DNA of 64,000 nucleotides from Guillardia theta CCMP2712. Its lineage: Eukaryota > Cryptophyceae > Pyrenomonadales > Geminigeraceae. The stretch lies in NCBI RefSeq assembly GCF_000315625.1, contig NW_005434602.1:350750-414749 (forward strand), given 5' to 3'. The notes below the pieces were generated by a model that was not told where the DNA came from, searched no databases, and was given only the letters and a program-made list of their open reading frames with translations. Position 1 is the stretch's first letter; each line of letters opens with the position of its first letter. Shown here piece by piece: positions 1 through 8,707 of this stretch. The translations under genes and the position numbers were made by a program.

Positions 1-1505
1 GAAGCTGCGGTCAGAGCATCGGAAAAGTGCCTTTCGCTGGGAAGTGCGGTTCCTGGATTCTGGATGAAGGGGTTGTTTAGATCCCAATAGCGATAACTCT
101 CATCCATCAGCTTGAAGTGCAGTGTGGACTTGTCATTGATCAAAGACAAGGGTCGGAATCTGTGCAGGAGTTTTTTCAGGTCATCTTGATAGAATCGATG
201 ATAAGGCTGCACAGCTTCTATCACGTCACGGATTCTCTGCAATACAGAGGATTGATTGATCCGCACGTCCATGTGATGCCTTGCGAGATCCATGTTTTTC
301 CATAGTTGGAGAATCGAGGTACAGAAACTATCCAACTTCTTTGCCGTTTCCTGCAGGGATGCGACGGAGTATGGGTCGTGGGAGGGTTTTGTTTTGTTCG
401 GGATGAGCTCCTCCAGCTCCGTGAAGATCAACCTTTGATACGCAGGTTTGGATGTGGTCCTGTAGCCATCAAAGGACCATTTGTAGCTGTCGTAGCCCTC
501 GTGATTGGTTTTCAAGATATCTTGAAGGTCTTGCGAATATGTTCGTTGGTATGAACGCCACGAGATTTTATCTAACGACTTTATGATCAGTGAGATCAAC
601 AGAGCAACTTCTCTGAGGTTGTTGGTGGGGTTGTTCTTCTGGTTGGTTGGATACTCCTCGCCGTAGAAGAAGGTGAGGGATGTCAGAACGTCCTTTTCAG
701 TCTGTTCAGAATTGCCGTAGATGAAAGAGTTGAGGAGACTCTGCCACTGCAAGACCCCCTTTTTCAACTCAGCAGCGTCTGCCTTCAGTGACATCTTCGC
801 AATTGTGGGCGCGATTAGGTTCGCTTCAAAATTTACCCCGAGTACATCGGTGTGGGCCTGCACTACTTGAGCAATGGCTAGGTCCCTCTCCGATCTCGGC
901 TGTACAGAGCGCCTGAAGATTTCAATGGATTCCATGAGTTCTGATCGGATGAGATTGCTTTTCAGCTGTGGGTGTTTGTCGATGAGAGGATCAAGGACTT
1001 GGAGCAAGAAGAAAGAGACTATCTTCATCGATACAAGGAAGCTCTCATCGTTCATCAAGTCAAAGACCTCATTCTCGAGCTCATTCAAGGCATCCAGCAG
1101 CATATCCTTTCTTTCATACCGGTATCCTGTCTCAAACCAGCGGAAATTGAAACTTGTCAGCCATTCATCGGGTTGGTCAACCATGTTTCTCACGCGTGAT
1201 CCGTTTTGAAATAAATAGTGAAAAAAACCAAAAGATTCCATCGTTTCGACAGCTTTACTGAAAACAAACAGTACACGAATCTACCCTCAGTTCTCCGCAG
1301 CGCTCTCAGTAGCATACTCGTGGTACATAGTCAAGATCTGCTGCAGTGTGATCTGACTGCCAGGATTCAGGACGCAGAACCTGAGCACTGGCTGTGCACG
1401 ATTGTGCTGGATATCAGCAATCATCCTCGCGCGTTTGGCGGGGGGAGGAACTGCGGCAACGTCGTTGCGAGCGGGGGGAGGGGAGGGGGTTCTCAATCGC
1501 TGCAT
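1..1505 (-). CDS. Nuclear-type hypothetical protein, C-terminus off the window
   Basis: I do not recognise this protein. Two exons can be read. Exon 1 is 1318-1505, starting at an ATG at 1505. A 60-nt GT-AG intron (1258-1317) follows, and exon 2 runs from 1257 to the window edge in one open frame; the join keeps phase (Asp codon split 2+1). About 481 residues are visible and the stop is not. The first 30 residues are Pro-rich and contain a basic PPAKRARM stretch that looks like a nuclear localisation signal. The rest is predicted to be mainly helical with many Leu, Asp and Asn and no membrane segment. It is divergent from the RING gene at 1710 and probably shares its promoter. The splice choice is inferred from consensus and frame only. 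Confidence 0.65.
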
Positions 1506-1709
1506 TCAGTCTGGTCCCGAGTTTGCCGCGGCGGTTTTGCCCGGTGATTCTTTTAAAGTAATTTTAAAACATGTTTTAATGTTGTTTTTAAAACTCGTTT
1601 TTCAAAAATAGTTTAAAACACATTTTAAAAAATAACCCGTCAGCCATTGAGTTTTTAAAAACACCCACGGATTTTAAAATATTCTGTTCTTTCTGGTGCT
1701 GAGAACGCC
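1506..1709. promoter_or_regulatory. AT-rich divergent promoter region with TTTTAAAA palindromes
   Basis: This 204-bp spacer separates two divergent ATGs (1505 minus, 1710 plus). From about 1551 to 1682 it holds about eight copies of TTTTAAAA or close variants, far AT-richer than the coding sequence on either side. TTTAAA is a plausible TATA-like element on both strands. The promoter role is inferred from position and composition. Confidence 0.45.
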
Positions 1710-3793
1710 ATGCAACACGAGAGAGAGCTAGGGAAGCGGAGGCGGGGCGAGGAGGGCACCGCAGCCGAAGACACTCACAACTCATGCAACGGCATCCTTC
1801 GAGAGGTGGTTGATCTGAAGGACAGAGAGAAGCTGGGCACCGCAGCCGAAGACGCTCGCAACTCGTACAACGACATCCTTCGAGAGGTGGTTGATCTGAA
1901 GGACAAAGAGAAGCTGGGCACCGGGGGACGAGACAGGCTCTTCAAGATTGTGCGGAGCAACCTCGCGAGCTGGAGGATTGTCAAGATCGGGGTGAAGGCG
2001 CTTCACTCGCACCTATCCGAGGACGGTCTCTTCAGCGCGGCAGATGAGCTGCGCGGCAGCGAGATGTACGGGGCACTCAAGCAGGTGTGGGCGAGCTACC
2101 TGGGCGTCCCCGAGAGCGGACTCAGCACCAAGGAGAGATCTTCTCTGCTGTCCATGCTCTTGAAGTTGATCATGGGGGTGCTTAAGGACAGGAAGGCGAG
2201 GTCGGAGTGCCTTGATCTGGAGGAGAATCAATTTCTCATCTGCGCCTCTTTGGAGTACATATCGGTCTGCCGCCCATTCCCCAGGGGCGTGGCCGGGGTG
2301 CTTGCCTTTCTGGATCAGCTGGCCGGGGACCGCTCCCTGGTGGTTGGCAACCGGGACATCTCGTATCTCAACAGGCGGCTGGTCGAGCACTTCATGCGCT
2401 TGGTTCAGGTCTACCGCGGGAAGGGTGGCGTCCTGTTGAAGCTGTTTTGGCTGATGGATGATCTCTCGCTGTTTGCGGAGAGCAGCGCGCTGCTTCTTAA
2501 GTCTGGGAGGTATGTGCTCGAGATCATGGAGAATCCGGATGATTCCATTTTGTTCTCCACGTTGCACAAGGAGTTCGCGAAACTCTGCGCACGAAGCTCT
2601 GAGTTCCGGGATTTGATGTTCGATGAAGGGCGCTTGAAGTCAGTGGGCACGCTTCTGGAGAATGACAAAGACAAGGGCGGGATGTTGTCCCTTTACCAGT
2701 TTCTGATCTACTGGAAGTTCCTCTCGAGCTTGGATGACATGCAGCTCATGTTCGACACATATAGGGGGTTGAACGATTTCTTAGTTGGCCTTGTCCGCCG
2801 TTCGGTGCTTTGCATTCTCTCCCAGGAAAGCCAGGGCGTGATGTCGACGTTTGGGGTCACGTTCAGCTTTGGCAATTTCCTGATGGAGGCTGAGTCATAC
2901 CTCGCGCGATCCCCGGAGGCCTGCAGGAAGCTTCACGTTGTGTTTCCGTACACCTCTCTTTTTTCCGCCATGGAGTGCCTCCCCCTTGCTGTCAATGAGG
3001 AGCTCAAGGAGGAGCTCAAGAGCTCGGGTTCGGATGAAATCCTCATCCGGGTCCATGTTGGCCTGTTGAAACTCGGCAAGATGGTGCTCTCAGAGATGCG
3101 GCAGCTGGATATCAATCGGGCTGTGGCCCTCGATGCGAGCGTCCAATGGCTCCTGTGGTGTTGTGACAGCGGGATCAGCGTCTGTGCCGTGTTGCAGAAA
3201 CTCGTTACAACTCGCCGGGCCAAGGAGAGCCTCGAGAGGGCTCTCCTCCAGAAGACCAAGGACTGGGTCAAGGAGAGAAATGACAATGACAAGAACAAGA
3301 AGGAGTTCTTCGAACAGCGGATGGATCTGTTGGATCAGATCCAGGATGCGAACCGTTCGATCGTGAAATGCTGCAAGTGCGGCCGGGTAATTCAGTGCTT
3401 TCCCCTGTTTTGTGCTGCTGTGCGTCTCACGTCTTCGTTTTGTGCTGCACGTCTTCGTTTTTGCTGCCCTGTTTTGTGCTGCTGTGCGTCTCACGTCTTC
3501 GTTTTGTGCTGCACGTCTTCGTTTTGTGCTGCCCTGTTTTGTGCTGCCCTGTTTTGTGCTGCTGTGCGTCTCACGTCTTCGTTTTGTGCTGCACGTCTTC
3601 GTTTTGTGCTGCCCTGTTTTGTGCTGCCCTGTTTTGTGCTGCTGTGCGTCTCACGTCTTCGTCTCCTTAGGGTTGCTCGAAGATTGTCCTGGCCTGCGGC
3701 CATGCCGTCACGTGCGAGACCTGTGAATTGAACTTGGACATTCACAAGTGCTGCCCTTATTGCGGTGGAAACATCGATGCGATCAAGAGGTGA
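1710..3793 (+). CDS. Large helical protein with C-terminal RING finger (probable E3 ubiquitin ligase)
   Basis: Exon 1 is 1710-3386, the intron is 3387-3670 (284 nt) and exon 2 is 3671-3793, giving 598 residues. The unspliced frame runs on into the intron and loses the domain. After splicing, the last 45 residues form a C3HC4-type RING: CCKC, then ACGH, CETC and CCPYC. RING proteins of this type recruit E2 enzymes and transfer ubiquitin, so an E3 ligase role is likely. The N-terminus has two 27-residue tandem repeats (residues about 16-69). Residues 80-500 are helical and unrecognised, and a charged coiled-coil-like stretch (residues about 515-550) leads into the RING. A C-terminal RING after a long helical body resembles the layout of IAP-type ligases, but I see no BIR motif. 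It is divergent from the gene at 1505 and is followed by the gene at 3988. Confidence 0.75.
1755..1916 (+). repeat. Two 81-bp tandem copies inside the RING gene
   Basis: Two adjacent 81-bp units start at 1755 and 1836 with only a few differences. Each encodes 27 residues beginning GTAAED and ending with a charged LKD-(R/K)-EKL stretch. The unit length keeps the reading frame, so the duplication extends the N-terminus of the protein encoded at 1710. Confidence 0.9.
3405..3661 (+). repeat. Minisatellite filling the RING-gene intron
   Basis: The intron is almost entirely higher-order tandem repeats built from the words TTTTGTGCTGC, CACGTCTTCG and TGCGTCTCACG, in three larger copies of roughly 65-85 bp. 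All three forward frames stay largely open across it. It sits between a GGGTAATT donor and a CTCCTTAG acceptor. Confidence 0.85.
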
Positions 3794-3987
3794 TGCATCT
3801 GCAGGGCTGTGGGGGGAGGTGTGACTCTGATCTGTGATCTAGGATCTTCATCAAGGCAAAGGAGGATTGAATGAGGTGCTTCTGCAGGGGGCTGTGGGTG
3901 ATAGAGAGGATAAATAAGGAACACCAGCATTTGCTCAGACAAGTATATATGTGTCCCAAGCATAAAGCATAAAGCTCATCGCAAAGG

Positions 3988-5490
3988 ATGTCTCTTGTGC
4001 CGATGTCAACGCATCCTTCCTTCTGTCCCAGAGCCGACCCTCTGGGCATCCCTGCCATCCGTCCAATGGTTGATTTTTCTGGTCGTGGAGTGGGCAATGC
4101 CATGACCCCGCTGCCCCCCTTGGATTTGCCGACACCTGTCATGGGAATGCACAAGAATGAAACCCCCCGTTTTGTTCCATCGGGGGGGCTCCCGGAGAAT
4201 GCCCCCGCTGTCTGGAGGAGCAGCGCCCCGGCTCTGATGCAGCCCCCTGTGTGGGGGGGCAACACCCCCGCTCTCATGCAGCCCGCTCTCATGCAGCCCC
4301 CTGTGTGGGGGGGCAACGCCCCCGCTCTCATGCAGCCCGCTCTCATGCAGCCCCTGGGCCTCCCGGAGAATGCCCCCGCTCTGATTCAGCCCGTGGGGCT
4401 CCCAGGCAATGCCCCCGCTGTCTGGAGGAGCAACGCCCCCGCTCTCATGCAGCCCCTGGGGCTCCCGGAGAATGCCCCCGCTCTGATTCAGCCCGTGGGG
4501 CTCCCAGGCAATGCCCCCGCTGTCTGGAGGAGCAATGCCCCCGCTCTCATGCAGCCCCCTCTGATGCAGCCCCCTCTGGTGCAGCCCGCTTTTGACGCTG
4601 GATTAGTAACGGATCCCTTGCAGGCAGCGTTTGACCCGTTGAATATTGCTGACGCATCCTCCGAATCCTCCACATCCTCCGAGTCCTCCACATCCTCCGA
4701 GTCCTCCGCATCCTCCGAGTCCTCCGAGCATTCCGATGCTTCTGATGGAGAACCAAGTGATGCGCTCCCAACCAAGAGAAGACGTAAACGGAGTCAAAGG
4801 GATGTTTTGAATCCGGGCGGAAATCTGAGTCAGGCCAATCAGAAGCGGGACACGAATGACTTGAACTTGTTGAAGAAAGTCCTCAATAGCCAGGATGTCA
4901 ATGAAATGGAGGAAATCTCAATCAGAGCAAAAACCATACTCAGTCTTTTGAGGGAATACGTCAGAAGAGGCGAAGATGGCAGCGGGAGGAGGGCTGTAGA
5001 TTACGTCAAAGCGCTCATGTTGGGGAAGAAAGGGGAGGGCTTTGACTCGCTCTTCATTTACGCCCTTGTGGGCGTCTTTGTGTTTCGATGCATGCTTGAG
5101 GAGAGTCAAATCTTCCCCGGGACGAGTATTTGCAGCGGGATAGGGAAACGTAACGCTTTGGAGGTCTTGAAATTGATCGAGGAAAACCCGGTTTTCGTTT
5201 GGGGTCACGAGACTAAGTTCAAGAGTCTTCTAGAGTTGACCAGAGACCTTGCCCAAGTCATTAGTGATCTGTTGAAGTTCCGTCTCCCGGCGGTGGACGG
5301 GGATGTTGTCGAGGCCAAGAAGCAGTCTAGAAAACTGGTGGAAGCTAAGGAGAAGGATTGGGAGATCCAAATGTTATCCATGAAGCATTCCATAGAAAAG
5401 CTTGCTTTGAGGAGCGGAAAGGGAGTCATGCAATGGAATCGCTGGAACTATTCTGTGCCGGGGCATATGAACATCCCTGTCTGGAGGTGA
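3988..5490 (+). CDS. Pro/Met-repeat and Ser-rich nuclear-type hypothetical protein
   Basis: This is an intronless 500-residue frame with an ATG start; I do not recognise a family. Residues about 70-205 are degenerate repeats of short blocks such as APALMQP, PPVWGGN, LGLPENAP and VGLPGNAP. Residues about 222-255 are a Ser/Glu tract (SSESSTSSE type) encoded by TCCTCCGAG-like units. A basic cluster TKRRRKRSQR (near residue 262) looks like a nuclear localisation signal. The C-terminal 220 residues are helical and ordered in appearance. The layout, disordered repeats then a basic signal then a folded part, suggests a nuclear scaffold or regulatory protein; this is inference. It lies 194 bp after the RING gene and 246 bp before the Fanzor gene, all three on the plus strand. 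Confidence 0.65.
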   Translation: MSLVPMSTHPSFCPRADPLGIPAIRPMVDFSGRGVGNAMTPLPPLDLPTPVMGMHKNETPRFVPSGGLPENAPAVWRSSAPALMQPPVWGGNTPALMQPALMQPPVWGGNAPALMQPALMQPLGLPENAPALIQPVGLPGNAPAVWRSNAPALMQPLGLPENAPALIQPVGLPGNAPAVWRSNAPALMQPPLMQPPLVQPAFDAGLVTDPLQAAFDPLNIADASSESSTSSESSTSSESSASSESSEHSDASDGEPSDALPTKRRRKRSQRDVLNPGGNLSQANQKRDTNDLNLLKKVLNSQDVNEMEEISIRAKTILSLLREYVRRGEDGSGRRAVDYVKALMLGKKGEGFDSLFIYALVGVFVFRCMLEESQIFPGTSICSGIGKRNALEVLKLIEENPVFVWGHETKFKSLLELTRDLAQVISDLLKFRLPAVDGDVVEAKKQSRKLVEAKEKDWEIQMLSMKHSIEKLALRSGKGVMQWNRWNYSVPGHMNIPVWR

Positions 5491-5736
5491 TCGGGTTTTT
5501 TTTAAAAAAGATTGCTTCTTTTTTATTTTCCCCCTAACCTTTATACGTCAAAAGGATTCCACAAGGAATTCCAAATTCCAAATCACAAATTCGTCTCCTA
5601 AACTCGTGGTGAGTATTGTACCTCCAGTGGTAATATTTTCTTGGGGTTGGTTTTATTTTCTTGAAAAAAAATATAAAAGGTGATGAATACGACAAACTCA
5701 AAAGCTGAGTCAGCGAACCAAAACATGTCTTGATTC

Positions 5737-7656
5737 ATGCCGAGGAAACGAAAAGAACCACTCAACGATTCGACATCTGAGCGTGTTGAAAAGTACAACA
5801 CATTCAAATGTTGTCTTGTGAAACACTTGAAAGAAAAGAGACTTTTCCCTGTCATTGAAGAATGGGTCAGGCATATTAGTCAGATCATGCATCGTGGTAG
5901 CCTCATTTTCAATCATTTTTTGATCTGGTGCCTTGAACGAGGGTATACTCCGGAATTGAAGGATCAATCGTTTTTTTACAGGTGTTTTCTTCTTGGAACT
6001 AACGAGAGAAAAGATATCAAACTTAGAGAGCCAAAAGATGGTAAAAAAGACAAAAGACAACAACAACAGGGTTATCGCGATCTGTTACGTTCGTTCTGGG
6101 AGGAAAAACATTCGACTTATGATGAATATCAAATCAATCGCATCAAAGGAGACTGGCAAGCAATAATGTATGCAATACATCAATACATGACAAATCTCAA
6201 GATGTATTTGGCATATACCATCAATTCAAGGCAACTCCGATACATCAATGAATGGACTGAATCACAAAGGAGTAAATTCGACATGCCAAACTCTGAATGG
6301 AAAGACTTTCAACGCACTATCCGTTGTGCTATCAATGGGTGGGAATTCCCACCGTTAAGCTGTCTTGGGCAAGAAGATGTATCGCTATTCATACAAGAAC
6401 AGAGACTTATTTTGGGATTACAGATGAATCAATTCGTATCATTCAATCAGGCTCATCTCAAGTCATATCCTCGGTGGTATGAAACTCATCAGAATGAGCT
6501 ACTTCGGTATCAATACATGATGCTGTCTTTTTTTGAGGAGCAAGGGACCAAAACATATTCATTGGCTCCGGTTTGTTCAATCAAGAGTCATTTCATCAAC
6601 ATTGATAAGACAATACTACCGTATATGTTGAAAAAGCTTGATTTGACAGTCATTGAAATGGATGAAATTCAAATGAAAGATGCATTCAAATGTGAAAGAT
6701 ATGAAAAGAATGGGAAAAAGTTGAAACGAGTCCAAACAGATGGGGTCGCGCTTTGTTTCCATTTCGTAAAGGAAGAGATTAGAGAAAAACAAGACCAGCC
6801 TAAGAAAAAGAAGGCCAAGTATGGGAAACAATGCTGTCAGAGCGATGAAAAGAAAGCAGAACATGATGAAGAACAGGTCGTTCGAAAACAAAATCTTCGA
6901 GGAGGGAGAGTGATTGCGATTGATCCTGGTCGAACTGTCTTGATTTGTGGTATTGAAGACGGTGCCGATAAAAAATTCCGCTTCAGTCGAAATCAATACT
7001 ATCAGGAATCTCACATAAAGAGGAATGAGCGGAGGTCAAGAAAATGGGGCATTGAGATACAAGAAATCAATAATAGATTGAGTAACGCTTCTTTGAAAAC
7101 ATGCAAAATGGATGTCTTTGAGCACAATATCCGGGTTGTCTTGGATGTCAGAACAAAATGTTTCGAACATCATTGCAAACGAAGAGAGGCTCTACTCAGA
7201 ATGGATAACTTCATTCACAAAAACAGAGTCGTTGATCGTTTTCTGAACACAATGCAAACAAAGGATCAGGAAGAACCAACACTTGCGTATGGTGATGGTT
7301 CGTTCAATTCAACGGGGAGGGGAGAGAAGATGGCACCCGTGAAGTGGATCAAGGAAAAATGTAAAAAACGGTTCAAAAGGTTTGTTGAGATCGATGAGCA
7401 TTTCACAACAGCAAAATGCAATCGTTGTGGAGAAAGACTATATGATTTTAGGCGACACTCAATGCGAAGAAAAGGGATACACAACACGCGAAAAACGTGT
7501 GTTCGAGGATTGAAATGGTGTTCTTCCACCAGATGTTTCAAGTCTCCATTTGTATCCCGGGACGTCAATGCAACCATGAATATTCTACTTTGTTTCAAGT
7601 CACTTCCTCAAAGACCTGGATTTCTGCAAAGACCTCTGTATCATCGCCCTCAATAG
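5737..7656 (+). CDS. Fanzor, eukaryotic TnpB-like RNA-guided nuclease
   Basis: A single-exon ORF of 639 residues with an ATG start. The C-terminal half carries the TnpB/Fanzor RuvC nuclease: RuvC-I IAIDPGR with Asp396; a YGDGSF motif near residue 518; DEHFTT with candidate catalytic Glu554; a zinc finger with C561/C564 (CNRC) and C588/C595 or C600; and RuvC-III RDVNATMNI with Asp609. The D-E-D set appears complete, so the enzyme may be active. The N-terminal 390 residues are helical, rich in Lys, Gln and Tyr, and would form the wedge and RNA-binding part. Known Fanzors use a guide RNA encoded at or beyond the ORF end to cut DNA and are found in transposons and giant viruses. The codons are AT-rich compared with the flanking genes and no intron is needed, which fits a mobile origin. 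I see no partner transposase. Confidence 0.9.
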   Translation: MPRKRKEPLNDSTSERVEKYNTFKCCLVKHLKEKRLFPVIEEWVRHISQIMHRGSLIFNHFLIWCLERGYTPELKDQSFFYRCFLLGTNERKDIKLREPKDGKKDKRQQQQGYRDLLRSFWEEKHSTYDEYQINRIKGDWQAIMYAIHQYMTNLKMYLAYTINSRQLRYINEWTESQRSKFDMPNSEWKDFQRTIRCAINGWEFPPLSCLGQEDVSLFIQEQRLILGLQMNQFVSFNQAHLKSYPRWYETHQNELLRYQYMMLSFFEEQGTKTYSLAPVCSIKSHFINIDKTILPYMLKKLDLTVIEMDEIQMKDAFKCERYEKNGKKLKRVQTDGVALCFHFVKEEIREKQDQPKKKKAKYGKQCCQSDEKKAEHDEEQVVRKQNLRGGRVIAIDPGRTVLICGIEDGADKKFRFSRNQYYQESHIKRNERRSRKWGIEIQEINNRLSNASLKTCKMDVFEHNIRVVLDVRTKCFEHHCKRREALLRMDNFIHKNRVVDRFLNTMQTKDQEEPTLAYGDGSFNSTGRGEKMAPVKWIKEKCKKRFKRFVEIDEHFTTAKCNRCGERLYDFRRHSMRRKGIHNTRKTCVRGLKWCSSTRCFKSPFVSRDVNATMNILLCFKSLPQRPGFLQRPLYHRPQ

Positions 7657-7760
7657 TCACTGACTATTGGGGGTCATCAAGAGAAACGGTGGGACCCCAC
7701 CTTCCCCCTCCGTGGGGGTGGGATCCCACCTTCCCTAATGACTTATTAAAAAGGGTAACC
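7657..7760 (+). ncRNA. Candidate guide (omega) RNA region with strong hairpin, 3' of Fanzor
   Basis: Starting 31 bp after the Fanzor stop, two 14-nt arms (7688-7701 and 7717-7730) are near-perfect inverted repeats. The second is itself a perfect palindrome (GGTGGGATCCCACC). Between and partly overlapping them is a CCCCC/GGGGG pair. Together they can fold into a very stable hairpin or cruciform. TnpB and Fanzor guide RNAs are normally encoded at the 3' end of the nuclease gene, so the position fits. A transcription terminator or transposon end would look similar. The region boundaries are a guess; the inverted repeat is seen. Confidence 0.35.
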
Positions 7761-8240
7761 ACCTATCACTAATCAGTACCCCTCTCAGACTCTGCAGGGT
7801 CGCTCGGAGTATCCGATAGTACCCCTGTGTGATACTATTTTTTGGACCCCACCGTCCAGATCTCCCGTACCTACCCCTCAGATCAAGTTACTGAGTATGT
7901 TAACTCAATAACAATGTACCCACCCACATCGACCTCCATAAATGGGCACGCCCCCGGTGGTAAAAACGGGAACCAGTGACCCAGGGCTACCCTACCACTT
8001 CCCTCCTACCCCTACCCCTGTTCACTGATGGTACACTTTCGAAATCCAAGGGTGCTTCTTCCGGTCCTCCGGTGAAAAACATTGTCAGTGGAGACTATGA
8101 ATTCCTAGGACCTGATCTCATACCTTCTAGGCGTTCCGTCTGCACAGAAGTGTACCACCCCCACCCACTCGCATCTCGGTCAATCTAGAACCCCTACCCC
8201 TTCGAACAGCTCTTGAACACAAACACGTCCCCCGGGTGGT
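7761..8240. other. C-rich non-coding stretch (ACCCC/ACCCCTACCCC words)
   Basis: No convincing gene is visible. The plus strand is rich in ACCCC, CCTACCCC and ACCCACCC words and resembles the C-rich blocks near 15.9, 37.6 and 43.4 kb and, in reverse, 48.4-48.9 kb. It may mark the boundary of the Fanzor-bearing segment. Confidence 0.5.
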
Positions 8241-8242
8241 CC

Positions 8243-8524
8243 ATGGCACAAAGCGGGGATAAGGAATTGGGGAGAATCGTATGCAACGATGTCGGTGGAA
8301 CAATGGCGGGAGAGTCTGGAGAGGACTATGAAGTCTATTGGAAGGGGATGGAGAGTACAGATGGTTACGGACGGAAGAGAGGATGGATGGGTTCACATAA
8401 ATGGGTGAAGGAACAGGCCAGTAATAATCCAGAAAGCTTCAGTTCGTTAGAAAGAAGCATTATGGAAAATGAGATGTTTGATGATTGCCTGGAAGTGATT
8501 GGAGGAGAGAATCTGTTGATTTGA
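8243..8524 (+). CDS. Possible small hypothetical protein
   Basis: An ATG-started 93-residue frame with a Gly/Glu-rich first half and an acidic, ordered-looking end. I see no domain. It lies between the C-rich stretch and the Patched-like gene. It could be a small gene, a terminal exon or chance. Confidence 0.2.
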   Translation: MAQSGDKELGRIVCNDVGGTMAGESGEDYEVYWKGMESTDGYGRKRGWMGSHKWVKEQASNNPESFSSLERSIMENEMFDDCLEVIGGENLLI

Positions 8525-8707
8525 TAATTGTTGATGCATGCAGAATGAGTTGACTAACTCATTCTTTCATATTCCCCTTGTCCGTCAAAAATGATTTTTG
8601 GTTGTTTTTCTCCGCAGCCTGCAAACTGATGGATTTGTTCGTTCAGACTCGTACTCGCACATTACAGAATTGCCAAGATTCATCCCACAGAGCCTTCAGA
8701 CGAAGTG

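Noticed and set aside
2013-2567. 184-codon minus-strand frame inside the RING gene
   Set aside because: It is a shadow of the plus-strand exon, with no domain and no sign of splicing.
3405-3661. CRISPR-like look of regular repeats
   Set aside because: The units are contiguous or nested with no unique spacers, lie inside a spliced intron, and the genome is eukaryotic.
3491-3745. Arg/Thr-rich minus-strand open frames over the minisatellite
   Set aside because: Created by the repeat itself; no start context or domain.
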